In this document: one piece after another, positions 42,739-53,008 of the stretch | Position numbering within the stretch: position 1 is the first letter of the stretch | How the letters are laid out: the number at the start of each line of letters is the position of its first letter | Assembly (NCBI GenBank): GCA_903772945.1 | Contig: CAICTM010000284.1 | Coordinates: forward strand, 17,006-81,005 | Length of the DNA: 64,000 nt | Direction: 5' to 3' | Source of the DNA: Seminavis robusta | Lineage: Eukaryota > Bacillariophyta > Bacillariophyceae > Naviculales > Naviculaceae | Translations under genes and position numbers: made by a program | The notes under the pieces: generated by a model | Seen by the model: the letters and a program-made list of their open reading frames with translations, nothing else | The model's database searches: none | Told to the model about the DNA's origin: nothing

Positions 42739-44358
42739 TCATCGGAGTGTAACGGTTTTTGGTTTCCCTTTTTCTCGTCTGTTAAATCTAACATAGACGA
42801 TAGGTTTGAGGTCTCTTGTCTTGCGACGTTTACGAGGTGGTTGGCCACGGACGAGGTTAACAATGCTAAATGGATCGTCAGAATCTAATTGAGCAGCTTC
42901 TAGGCAATCATCTAATTTGCCGTAGACTTCATCAGTTGCAAACAATTCTTGTTTACTAGTTAGTGAGATATCTTCATCACTTAGGTCTGAGAAATCGGAA
43001 CATGGTTCCGTTGAATCATCATCCTGGCCTAATCCTCGGACGGAGATTTCTCCATCCGATTGATTGAAATCGAAGTCGGCAAGAGCCTTGTCGACTGCGG
43101 CCATTTTCTTGTCCATCATGTTGAGGGACCCGACAGAGGAGTTATCCTCGTTATCAGAGTCATCCGACTTGCGCTTGGCAACATGGTTGCATTCGCCTTT
43201 CTTCTTGTGATCGGCCTTGACAGCAGCGGTGGAGACTTTCTTCATAAGGACAGAAAGTTCTTTCTTGGTGTAGGACTTGGCATCGTCAGACTTCCGTTTC
43301 CAAGTCTTGTTCTTGTTGTACGCTGGCTTGCTATCGTTGCCAGACGAGGACTTGGACTTGAGTTTCTTCAGAGTCATGCAGTCAGCAGTATCGTGAGTGC
43401 TGGACTCGTGGTAGTCACACCACTTTCCTTCATTCTTGGAGGAGTGGTTGTTGTTGCGGCTAGACTTGTACTTCTTGCTACTGCTCTTCTTCGAAGTAGC
43501 TTGCTTGGCATCGCTGCCTTTGTCAAAGTCTTCAGCAGATTCATTGCGCTCACAGAATCCAATGAGAGACGTCATCTCGGCAGTGAAAGGATCAAAGTCG
43601 TGTTCGTCCATCTTGCACATCCAGGAACGAGGAATGCCATGACAGATGATGTCAATGAATTCGTCCTGGTTCAACTGTTGATTGGCACCGAAAGGTGGCA
43701 AACGTGGAAGTTCATCGGTGTTCATCCGAGTGAGGTTGTTGGTGTAGGCACGAGTTGTCATCTCGCTAGGCTTGCGCATCTTACGACGCATGAAGCGTTT
43801 CTGTTTTTCGAGAGCCTTGTAAGGACAGGCTTGTTCGATAACCGCGTTGATTCCAAAGGCGATGTCAGCATCACTTAGGGCGGGTTCTGTTGCACCGTCC
43901 CATGCAGCCTGGACATGAGCCTGGAATTGGACTTCAGTTTCTCCAGAAGTCACGTCGCGTGGAGCAATTGCATTCACAGCAATTTGTCGAAGGGCGTTAT
44001 GGCGCACGGCACGACTGCCTGCACACCCAGCTTCGTAGGCACTCTTTGCAGAGCTGGAAGTCATCTCCTTGAGAAGACGATGTTTGTCGTCGGGACCAGC
44101 AAGGTTGAGTCCAACCTTCTCCATATTCGTGGCCCACTTGATGGTCTCACGTGGAGTGTTGGAGCCATGGATGATGGCTACCTTGAAAGTGTACTTGGCA
44201 CTGGCTGCATCTGCAGGAATGGTGCGAAGTTTGTAGGTGGTTGCACGAGTGTCGTCGACCTCATTATCTTCGTCATTGTCAACAAGAGGAAGAATGGGTT
44301 TGTCACGCAACTGTTTCTTGAAGTTGCTGAACGCATGCTTTCCTTGAGCAATCTTCAT
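42739..44358 (-). CDS. Gag polyprotein, longest copy
   Basis: 540 codons from the ATG at 44358 (MKIAQGKHAF). Residues 1-270 are the capsid-like helical part. Residues about 310-360 hold the zinc knuckle in the gypsy variant C-x2-H-x4-H-x4-C (CDYHESSTHDTADC), preceded by a Lys/Ser-rich stretch. The acidic region (GLGQDDDSTEPCSDFSD) and the basic linker RFNRREKGKPK come last. It stops just before the protease site (LLDT...) that copy A still has; about 80 bp of foreign sequence lies there instead. The earlier in-frame GTG start overlapping the LTR is probably not used. Confidence 0.85.
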   Translation of the reverse strand: MKIAQGKHAFSNFKKQLRDKPILPLVDNDEDNEVDDTRATTYKLRTIPADAASAKYTFKVAIIHGSNTPRETIKWATNMEKVGLNLAGPDDKHRLLKEMTSSSAKSAYEAGCAGSRAVRHNALRQIAVNAIAPRDVTSGETEVQFQAHVQAAWDGATEPALSDADIAFGINAVIEQACPYKALEKQKRFMRRKMRKPSEMTTRAYTNNLTRMNTDELPRLPPFGANQQLNQDEFIDIICHGIPRSWMCKMDEHDFDPFTAEMTSLIGFCERNESAEDFDKGSDAKQATSKKSSSKKYKSSRNNNHSSKNEGKWCDYHESSTHDTADCMTLKKLKSKSSSGNDSKPAYNKNKTWKRKSDDAKSYTKKELSVLMKKVSTAAVKADHKKKGECNHVAKRKSDDSDNEDNSSVGSLNMMDKKMAAVDKALADFDFNQSDGEISVRGLGQDDDSTEPCSDFSDLSDEDISLTSKQELFATDEVYGKLDDCLEAAQLDSDDPFSIVNLVRGQPPRKRRKTRDLKPIVYVRFNRREKGKPKTVTLR

Positions 44359-44410
44359 GGTGAAGGAATAGGTTGAGGGTAGCTGAAAGCTATTGTGTTT
44401 GTTAACAAAA

Positions 44411-44832
44411 TGCACTACGCTAAAAGCTAGTGTAAAGATCTTTCGAGTGTTTTGAGTTTGAGAGAATGAGAGTTATGAGAGAGATTAGAAAGCTACAAAA
44501 ACTAATCCATGAGAGAGATCTTTGTGAAGCTCATTGAAGTTGGTCTCCCGTGGGATGCCTCGACGTGTGATATCGTAGGCTATGGTAATAACTCTACGTA
44601 CTCCACGGTCCATTTTCGGAATGCGTGGAAACTTCAGCTAGTTGCTGTCTAGTAGCGTGGAAGCTTTCCACGCCGGCAAAATATCTAGAGCGATGTTCCA
44701 TCGACAACCTAGTATGACTAGCAGTCACGAGAACCCTGTCTCAATGACTATTCGCGAAGGACTACGTCATGAGTCGAACTCAAACCCTATCTAGGATCGA
44801 ATCGTGAATAAGGCTAAGAGCTGTATATTGCA
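44411..44832 (-). repeat. LTR, 422 bp, subfamily 1 (5' LTR of copy C)
   Basis: TG...CA ends; subfamily-1 core (GTGATATCGTAGGCTATGG). Directly right of it begins an open protein-like frame (44833). Left of it, TTTTGTTAACAAAC on the minus strand lacks a TGG primer-binding site. Confidence 0.95.
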
Positions 44833-45938
44833 AAAGCAACAGGAACCTGCTTAAATCCAACAAGAGGGGAAACATGCATGTTCAGTTTGGTCTCTCCTGC
44901 TCTGAGAATGTTGGCCCTTACAAGAGCAGATAAACTGTTTTGAACCAGTATGGTTCCAATGGACCAAGGATGATGAGTGCAACTTTAGACGAAAGGGGTT
45001 TTATGAAGGAACCTGTCAAGGATATCCTTAGAATTGGGGCAAAGGGTGGAAGATTGGCCCGAATGGACTTGTGCCAATCCTGGTTTGGTGCAAAGGATTC
45101 AAGGCACCAGAAACATATTGCTTGCAATCATCTCAGGTTTCAGGTTCAAGATGAATTTGATCCCAGAAATGCACTGGTCTTTGAAGCCTTTACATTGGCT
45201 GTCAATCCCCTTGGGGGGTGTGGGGTCTGCCCCGGAGACGGGGGCCTGGACTTCGAGGAATGGAAATGCATGCATGGTCAGGGCTTTGATGGTCTTCCAG
45301 ACAAGGGCATCATAGAACAGGCACTTGAATGGGCAGAAGCCTGCCAGTACGTCACTTCAATCAGCTCTTCCTGTTTAGATGGTTGGGAGCAGGAGGCCCC
45401 ATATCTCATGCCAGGATTCCCAGTGAAAGCTTTTTTCCGAGACGGTGTTGGCTCAGAGGGAATCATTGTTACAGTTGACAACCATACGAAAGAGATTATT
45501 TGGCTGGCACTCACATGCCGTGCTTCTGCCGATAAACAAGGGAACTTCATATCCACCCTGATGAGTGCTCTCCACCTACTGAAATGACAGCATGAATTCA
45601 ATGATCAGGATTACCTGACAGAGGTAGTAACAGAGTTCATGTGCACCCTTTGCTACCTACCCGGTATTTATACCTTCACCCTGGTGGCTGGACAGAGGCA
45701 GAAACATTGGGACAGGTTAGCCAGCCATGTTTGCCGTGGAGGATTGGCCTCCTCACTTATAGAAGAAGTGAAGTTCATCAACAATGGTTCCATGAATGCT
45801 GGTCCTGGTAGGCGCTGTCAGCCCTTCATGAACAAACCAATCAGCTTGGCGTCCAACGTCAAATATGTTAGCAATAACATGATGAAGTTTGCCGAGATGA
45901 GAGCAAAGGGGCAGCTACCCACCACCGAGACTGCATAA
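44833..45938 (+). pseudogene. Unrecognised gene remnant with in-frame stops, cut by an LTR
   Basis: One reading frame continues from the LTR edge to TAA at 45938, about 368 codons, interrupted by only two in-frame stops: TAA at 44931 and TGA at 45585. The text looks genuinely coding (QSWFGAKDSRHQKHIA, GLDFEEWKCMHGQGFDGLP, FMCTLCYLPGIYTFTLV, then SLASNVKYVSNNMMKFAEM). I recognise no domain. The longest clean piece is 44970-45587. The 5' end is missing at the retroelement boundary. A decayed transposon gene is one option. Confidence 0.5.
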
Positions 45939-46640
45939 AGTAAACTGTTCCATACATAGAGATGAAAACTGCAGCCAAAGAATTGTTGGGAGCCTCTTTG
46001 CATACAGCCATGTGGCACATTCCTGAGGCTAGACCCATGGGCCACTGTAAGGTGTTCCTCTTGTGATCTTTGGCAGCCTTTGCATAGCTTGCCTCCAAAC
46101 CATGAAGGAAGGATTGTTGGTTGACAATCCCATTCAACGGAGATTGAATAAACTGTACGGTCCCTGACCTGATAACATTGAGTGCTTTTTGCCTGGCTTG
46201 GAAGGATGCTCTATCCCAGGAGCACTCAGAACTGTGATAGAACATAGAGTCAATGCTAGGTTTCAAAGACCCACTTCTTGTAGTCTGGTAGTGGGGACTC
46301 TGTATAGAAGGTTGTAAGATGTTATGGTCATTGGTTCTTCACAATCTCTGAATGCTTTGATCTTCCCTTAGAAAGATCAGAGGCCGAATAGATGGTTACA
46401 GTTCCACCATCATGTATAGGTAGAGGATTACCATTCCACAACTCAATGATATGGTCCCTCTGGGTTGCAGCAGACCTCCATGAAGTTGGCAATGACAAAC
46501 AGAGCTCCTTTTTCTCCTCAATAACAAGGTATCTGGAGCGTTTGGTGAGAGTTTTATGATGGTAATCAGCTACTTTAAAGTGGATACTATAGGGTATGGT
46601 GGCTTTATGGAAATTGAATTCAGGAATTGTGCTATTCAGG
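45939..46640. other. Stretch without supported genes
   Basis: A minus-strand frame at 45868-46266 (132 aa, YHSSECSWDRASFQARQKAL) could be a remnant, but has no recognisable domain. Otherwise nothing. Confidence 0.3.
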
Positions 46641-46800
46641 AATTGTGCTCAAAATCGAAGAGCCTCAAAATCCAAGCACCTCAAAATCCAAGCGCCTCAA
46701 TGTTCAATCACCTCAACGTTCAATCGCCTCAAAATCCACATCTCAAAGTTTAATCGACTCAAAATCCACACCCCAAAGGGCCAGATTCGGTACAAACCAA
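46641..46800. repeat. Degenerate short repeats, CCTCAAAATCCA type
   Basis: About eight loosely repeated units of 12-17 bp (CCTCAAAATCCAAGC, CCTCAACGTTCAATCG and the like), ending in GGGCCAGATTCGGTACA. The same end motif and related words occur in the palindrome spacer (about 55905-55940, reverse complement). Confidence 0.7.
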
Positions 46801-46807
46801 CAAGATA

Positions 46808-47005
46808 ATGATGCACCAACAAAGCGAGCAGACGAAGGTGCAGCAAGAGCACTTTGCTGGGCTGAAGGAAGAAATGAAGGCTGAGATGAAAACGCTGCAG
46901 GAAGCAATGAAGCTTGAGATGAAAACGCTGCAGGAAGAAATGAAGGAGCAGCTCACTGGTGCTTTGGCGCAATTGCTCCAGAAAGGTCAGGCGTATGATA
47001 ACTAA
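46808..47005 (+). CDS. Small coiled-coil ORF
   Basis: 65 codons from ATG 46808. The central part is a Lys/Glu-rich heptad coil with a repeated module (EEMKAEMKTLQEAMKLEMKT...), encoded by tandem GAGATGAAAACGCTGCAGGA repeats. It may be the end of a larger protein, because an ORF with similar coiled-coil character lies in the palindrome spacer (55855-56268). Function unknown. Confidence 0.35.
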   Translation: MMHQQSEQTKVQQEHFAGLKEEMKAEMKTLQEAMKLEMKTLQEEMKEQLTGALAQLLQKGQAYDN

Positions 47006-47240
47006 CTACATGTAGATGAGCTGTAACTTAAAAAAAAATGTCTCAAGAGGTAACACAGAGGTTCCCATGTGTTGAACTAGTGAGCATATCCTTTGAGGGA
47101 TTGTTCACATGCATGGATCGTCGCCCAAAATGGGACGATGAATCTTGTTACAGTACCCATGGAAGAAACAGATGTGACCAGGTGCTGCAGGCAGCTCATC
47201 AGATTATATTAATGTATACTGAACTTTTTGAGGCGGATAA

Positions 47241-47437
47241 ATGGCTATCTACCCAAAGCTCAAGAATGTCGTGGTCATCATGCTCAACAATGACGAACTC
47301 AATTGGGAGAATCACGATGCCACTCGCGCCCTCACCCACTACGGAGTCAACAACTTCTCCAACCTCATGATGATGGAGATCGAGACATTGAAGCTCTTGT
47401 GATTCCTCCCGCTGGTATAGAAGCCGAGAACATCTGA
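47241..47437 (+). pseudogene. Short retroelement Gag-like fragment
   Basis: The frame from ATG 47241 reads MAIYPKLKNVVVIMLNND and TRALTHYGVNNFSNLMMM. After a one-base shift near 47390 it continues IEALVIPPAGIEAENI and stops. This 'HYGVNNF...ALVIPP' pattern reminds me of N-terminal parts of diatom copia-type elements. The identification is from memory and weak. Confidence 0.35.
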
Positions 47438-47745
47438 GAACCGAAATCGAACTTTTTCACTTGGTGTACGACTACCTCCAACGTCGTCTCACCAATATTG
47501 ATTGATGTTGTACACATGGTGTCATGACAGCAAAACATCGAGGGATAATGTCATAGACGATGTTAACTTTGCGGGCAGATGTGTGGACATGATAGGCAAA
47601 AATGGTTATTATCAACAAGTTGACATGGTGTCCAAACTTTCTCTTGGGGATGTCACAAGGGGAACATTGTATACCAAGTGCAGTAGTGGAGGAATGCAAA
47701 ATAGATCACAACTCGATAAGTCGAGTGCTTGGAGGATGTAAAAAG
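47438..47745. repeat. Diverged direct repeat, copy 1
   Basis: Runs from CATCTGAGAACCGAAATCG to GATAAGTCGAGTGCTTGG. It matches 50278-50598 in the same orientation with many substitutions and small indels, including CAACGTCGTCTCACCAAT and GACGATGTTAACTTTGCG. Confidence 0.85.
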
Positions 47746-48029
47746 ACTTTGTTGGGAACATTTAATGTAAGGTTACATGCTAAGGTTTTTTTACGAGAGT
47801 GGGGTATTACTAATGTTGCTGCGGGCCGCAACTGGCTGGTGTCTATGAATCTGCAAACAACTCCCACTTGGCCAGAGCGGACTGACTGACTTAGGCAGCC
47901 CCCTGATTGAACCAATCCTCGAATATCTTGTATTTCTTGGTGCTTATATTCCTGCGACAGCCATCTTGTGTTAATTTGTGCTCATGATGTGCTTTTGCTG
48001 ATGGTAGTTCTTGTGATAAGCGATTGCAG

Positions 48030-48872
48030 AGTCATGATGTTGTGGGACTCGTTTCTCTCCCAGAGGAGAGTAGCGGTAGTGGACATATATCGGCAAAACA
48101 TCTGTGGCGACTTAGATACTCCAGCTCTAAAGTCCATATTGCATCGGGCTCTCCAATCGGGGCTCCTGAAATGTCCATCCAGGAAGAAAATAGCAAGGAC
48201 ACTGTAGCTGTTGTGTTACCCCCTCGTTGCAACGCATCATCTTCAGTGTATGGTAACTTTAGTAGAGCTGTACGACAATCCTTTTGAGTTGTGCATTTGT
48301 TCCTTAATTTATCTTTGCAGAAGAATGGGCAACAAAGAAGGTTAGCTAGTATATTGTTCTGTGCGAGGCTCATGTTGGATGGTAATCCAAGAGCAAAGAA
48401 TATTCCAAAGATTCCAGTGAAATAACTTACTTATTACAGAGTTTTTCAGCCAGTGTCTTCTTGCCAACTGAAGCTGTTCATCGTGTCCTTCGGAAACATA
48501 TTGTCCACCTGACTGTAGAGTTGGTTAATGATGCCCCTACTCTCAATGATATATCACATACCAAGGATTGTTAAAATTTCGACACCAGTAGAACTCTCGA
48601 TGAATCTTGAATGGCCTGTCTGGGAGCGCCGTCTTGTTTCTCTATTAGGAAGGAGCAACATGGGGGAGGAAGCGTGGGGGAGGAAGCGAGGGATTAGTGG
48701 CCGAGTTGAAGATAAGGATGATCAAGTTGTTGTTGAAGAAAGTAGTATGAGTGCATCAGAGCAGTATTCAAGCAAGCCGCCAGCCATCAAAGACCAGTGC
48801 AAGCTAGCCAGTACTACAAGCAACTTACACCTTCTTAACCTGCATTCTGAATTCCACTGTGAGAGCGAGTGA
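48030..48872. other. Left arm, outer part: weak protein-like frames
   Basis: Frames on both strands look faintly coding: plus 48528-48872 (NLEWPVWERRLVSLLGRSN, then VEDKDDQVVVEESSMSASE) and plus 48024-48287. The mirror copies (62969-63313, 63555-63932) are nearly the same. No domain recognised. A long minus-strand candidate (49000 to about 49320) contains ENLQSRLQEMAQI, interrupted by stops. Confidence 0.25.
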
Positions 48873-50277
48873 TCCATTTTCCTATTCAAGAAGCTGGATT
48901 TTCCTCCTTCTAGAAGTTCTGTGATGATGTCATTGCTGCTGCAGTTGTGGTTTTCCCTGTAGAAGCAGCTTTCCTTATTCTCGTTTACAGCATCCAGCAT
49001 TGCCTTTGATCTTATTCACATCATCTCTAATCCTCTTGGTACTTCCAAAATTTCACTCGAGAGTACTTTGGGAGAATGATCAAGCTTTGGCCTCTTGCTC
49101 TTTGGGATCATCCTGCTCACATCTGACAACTGTTGCTTTCAAGCAATGAGGAGTGTGCATCTAAGAAGCACAATTGTAGGTAGTTGTAGAATCCTCATGT
49201 ATGGATGTTCCCATACTCAACCTTTTGCTTGTGAATCCGCAACCAAATTTCTTCTAGATTTGAGCCATTTCTTGTAATCTGGACTGCAGGTTCTCTAGAC
49301 TACTGGTACCCTCAATGGTTCTAGATTGACAACATGCCTTTCTCCTCATTATGGAACTATCTTTTTTGACCTCCTTTTTTGTATCTCCTAGCCCCAGGCA
49401 CACAACCTAAACCTCCAGGTGTGGTTCCAAAGGAAGTTCCCAATCCGTGTGTCCAGAAAAGATTACTTGAACACTGTGGCGCCAAGTGGCATTGGAGAGT
49501 GCTGCTTTTCCACAGTAAAAGATTCAAACTCACAAAACAGAATTCTCGTCACTTCACTCTTTCAAAAGCACAGGCCCACCTCGCATGCACTCGAGTGATG
49601 CTCCTGTGGTCCGGGTACCATACCGTACTGCGGTTGAATCACACACCACTACTAGCGCACCACAGCAAGACAATGGTGGAGGAGCGGCGATCGCTACTAC
49701 TGGTACTACTATTAGACACGGTAAGCTATTATCAAGTCTATTATTATTGAAGGCACAGCACTGACTTCTCTACCTCATTGAATTCGTATGGCAAACATGA
49801 GAGAAATACCAGCTTGACCAACAGCCAACAATGATGAGTGCTTTATCCAATCGACCGACCGATCGATTGACGGATCGATCGAATCAATCGCAATGAGGTA
49901 ATCCTATTATCAAGAGTGTTGTTGAAGGTGCAGCCTGACTTCTCTCCTTCATTGTCTTCCTATGGTATTCAGGAGAGAATTCCGAGCTGGACCTCAACAG
50001 GTGAGTTGTTATTTATTATTCAAATCGAATCGGTCGCACCTCTGTTATCCAAGCCCCACTCAAGCCGGCTGTCTCTGGTGCAGAAGCATCCTCAAGCGAC
50101 TTGGTGAATTTTGCGCTAAGTCCTCAAGGACTTGGTGATTTACTTGGAGCATATTAGATCACTAGATAAAGTAACTGATTAGATAGAAAGGTTATGAATT
50201 GCAACCAAAGAAACCATTAGGAATCTAGCTTTTAGACCTAGACCTTGCTTTCCAATCTGGAACTGAGAGAGGTTCCC

Positions 50278-50598
50278 ACATCTGAGAACTGAAATCGGAC
50301 GTTTTCACATGGTGTATGACCACCCACAACGTCGTCTCACCAATACTATTGATTGATGTTGGAAACATGATGTTGTCACGACAGCAAAACCTGGTGGGAT
50401 AATGTCGATAGACGATGTTAACTTTGCGCCGCATGATGTGTGGACATGGATAGGGGAAGAAAGCTCCTTACCTTACAACAAGTTAACATGGTGTCCACGA
50501 AGTGTGTGCCTGGGGATGCCACCAGGGGGAACACTGTATACCAAGTGAAGTAGTGGAGGAATGCAAGATAGGTAACAAGTCGGTAAGTCGAGTACTTG
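50278..50598. repeat. Diverged direct repeat, copy 2
   Basis: Same orientation as copy 1 at 47438-47745, 2.85 kb apart, within the left arm. Its mirror image is at about 61230-61560. Confidence 0.85.
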
Positions 50599-50866
50599 GT
50601 GAATTCTAAAATAACTTGGTAGGGAACAAGTTACATGGGGGGTTTACTAGGAATGCATTAAATCTAAGGGCAAGTTAACATTAATTGTTCTTTCGAGGGG
50701 TTTTGGTTTGAACGCCAGGTGGGAATGTTGGATTTTCCCCAGGGTTATTGTCGCCAAAAGAATCGACCACTCACTTCTCGCTAGCCATGGGACTTTCATC
50801 TTTTATCAGTTGCCATAGCTTGTGGCTGGCTGGGTGGTTTTTAGAGTAATGAAGCAATGTTCGTAC

Positions 50867-51737
50867 TAAATGCCAGAAGATGACATTGTAGTGATATCAG
50901 AGTCGCTGGTTTCACCACTGAGAGAAGGCACAACGCTATCACTATCCTGAGCCACAGAGTATTCCTCGAGTACCTTGCAACCCTGGTAGAATTTGAACGA
51001 GACAAAAAAGAAGTCAGAGAGTCCTCTTTGTTGAAGGAAACGGTTGAATGATTTCCGTGGCAGGATCAGGCACTCACTTGACTGCTTCTTTTGCTATTTG
51101 TCTGGCTTGTCCTGGATCTCAAAGCTGGTCTGACAGTGGAATGTTGATTCTCTCTATCACGGTTGACCATTTTGGGGAAGAAGGTGTTTGTAGTGCCCAC
51201 AATCCCTTTCCCATGTGTGAAGTAGATCCACCTTGTTGTCATCGATGAACCAACTTTGGAATAATACTGATCAGAATTCTCCATACTTGTTTGATAGCCC
51301 AATTTGCCTATTAACGAAGTCCTGTTGGTCGAGGTTTGTACCGAGGAGCCCATCCACTGCCACACCAAGCTCCGCTCTCTCCCATATGAGTGTGGCTGCG
51401 GTTGCCATCTGCGCCACCCACTCAACGTGTCCATAGTACTCCCAGCTGTAGTAATCTCTATTTCTCCTGGACTTGCCATGAATCTTTTTTTCAGCTCTCC
51501 CACCATGAGATCGATGAAGAATCTGCCATAGAGCAGTGAGTTGTCGGGAATCTCCCCGGAACGCGGGTCTTCGCCGAGTGCAAACAAACAAACCGATGCA
51601 CTTGGACACTGATTAAATAGGGGACCATACCTACTTTTCCCTGGTATATGAAATAATAATGAGAACAAGCAAGCCAAAGATGTGACGAGGCATTTGCAAT
51701 AACAGCATGTTGCCCTCCTCAAGGGACCACTATCCAA
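50867..51737 (-). pseudogene. Unrecognised frameshifted gene, left-arm copy
   Basis: Mirror of 60094-60969. The longest frame is 51066-51737 (223 codons). Another frame at 51271-51609 carries the most protein-like piece (EYYGHVEWVAQMATAATLIW). The 3' end reads SVVPSLSGETSDSD and stops at 50867. Confidence 0.35.
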
Positions 51738-52110
51738 ACAGTGGGCGCAACGCCAGGATCAACACCTCAAGGAATGCAATCTCAAAACACATCGGAAAAA
51801 TGGCCAAACCTGGTCACAGGGATTATTCAAGAATTGCTCACCCAGTGGTTCGAACTCTGGAGGCCAGGAATCATGATCGGCATGGCAAAGAGCACAAACC
51901 AAGGCACAGCAGCCAACCGACAGGTTATCCATGAACTTCAGCTGCTATATGACAAATACAACGGAAACAGAGGACATGATGGCTTCTCCAAACACCAATC
52001 AACACAAGATCCAATGGCCCACAGCATCAATCCGACAATGGATCAACACATGGGAACCTGTCCTTGAAGAGAGTTACGCCACACAGCTTGAGACTGGTAA
52101 TTGATGCGGG
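51707..52110 (+). pseudogene. LINE-type retrotransposon 3' fragment, left-arm copy
   Basis: The plus-strand frame has WPNLVTGIIQELLTQWFELW and then NRQVIHELQLLYDKY. After a one-base shift it reads SIRQWINTWEPVLEESYATQ. The right-arm copy keeps the more typical QWFELWEARNHDRHGKD. This W-x2-LW-x2-RN-x3-HG block is common in post-RT C-terminal ends of diatom non-LTR elements, as I recall it. Confidence 0.5.
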
Positions 52111-53008
52111 ACCTCCACTTCCCATCTTCCAATTCCCTCCTGCGTCCGCTTCCGCCCCTCCTTTTCTCCCTCCATCCAACCCACCAAGTAACTCTCCCTG
52201 AATCTTCGGCCAAACCCACAAATCAGTTAGGAATATATGTCCGGCAAATCCACACGAGATATGCCATTTATACTTACATGTAACTTTAAATGCACCATCT
52301 CCCCTAGGGAGTGCGGTGCCGGTGAGGGAACCAGTGGTGGTCTCCTGTGAAACCAATCCCCGCTTCGGCCGGGAGCGGTTACCCAAAGCTTCGGCTGCAG
52401 CACAGTGATGATCCGTCCATTGGGGCCATATCCGTTATAAAGATTTTTTTTTTTCAATAACAGCCATGTTTGCCGGAGATCAAGAATCAGCTAGGCCAAC
52501 AAAGAACAAACAACTTACACTTTCCAATGGTGTTGTTCAGGTGCCTCCTAATGTATTGGATCTGCTCGTTGAATTCCTCGAAAATGCATCTCTCCATCTG
52601 AAAAATCCTGCGGGCTTTTTTAGTAGGGTTCAATGTTTCGTGTTGTAGTAGCTAGCATGTTTGACTTGGGAATGGAGTTTCGAATTGATGTGGGATGTTT
52701 GGCTTTGAAAAATGATAGAAAACATCTGGTTCCATGTTTGAATCGTAGGCTGATGAAACATCCGCTCAAAATGTGAAACATTATGCACGCCAGCCAGCCC
52801 ACCTAAATCCATTCGAAAGGAGAACAAACAAGGGGACCCCGAACAAACAAGTAACAAAAATCCAACGCACCCATCAGCAAATTGACAAAACCACCCCCAC
52901 ATCGGGGTGGGGACTAGTCAGGCATTGGCACTAAAGGATAATATCTAACAAGCAGTAATACGAAACAGATGCACTTAATAACAGGCACTATAACATTACT
53001 TTAGAGAG

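Larger units (their letters stand above)
40420..44832 (-). mobile_element. Ty3/gypsy LTR retrotransposon, copy C
   Basis: LTRs at 40420-40846 (3') and 44411-44832 (5') enclose 3.56 kb with gag, a reverse transcriptase remnant and the integrase C-terminus. The polypurine tract CAGGGGGCGAA (minus strand) directly precedes the 3' LTR at 40847-40857. The order Gag, (protease lost), RT, integrase end fits Ty3/gypsy. The 5-bp flanks AGTAA (left) and AAAGC (right) do not match, and the two LTRs are of different subfamilies. It is incapable of autonomous movement. Confidence 0.92.

Noticed and set aside
45868-46266. 132-aa minus-strand ORF
   Set aside because: Partly overlaps the better-supported plus-strand remnant and has no recognisable domain; kept only as a note in the intergenic entry.
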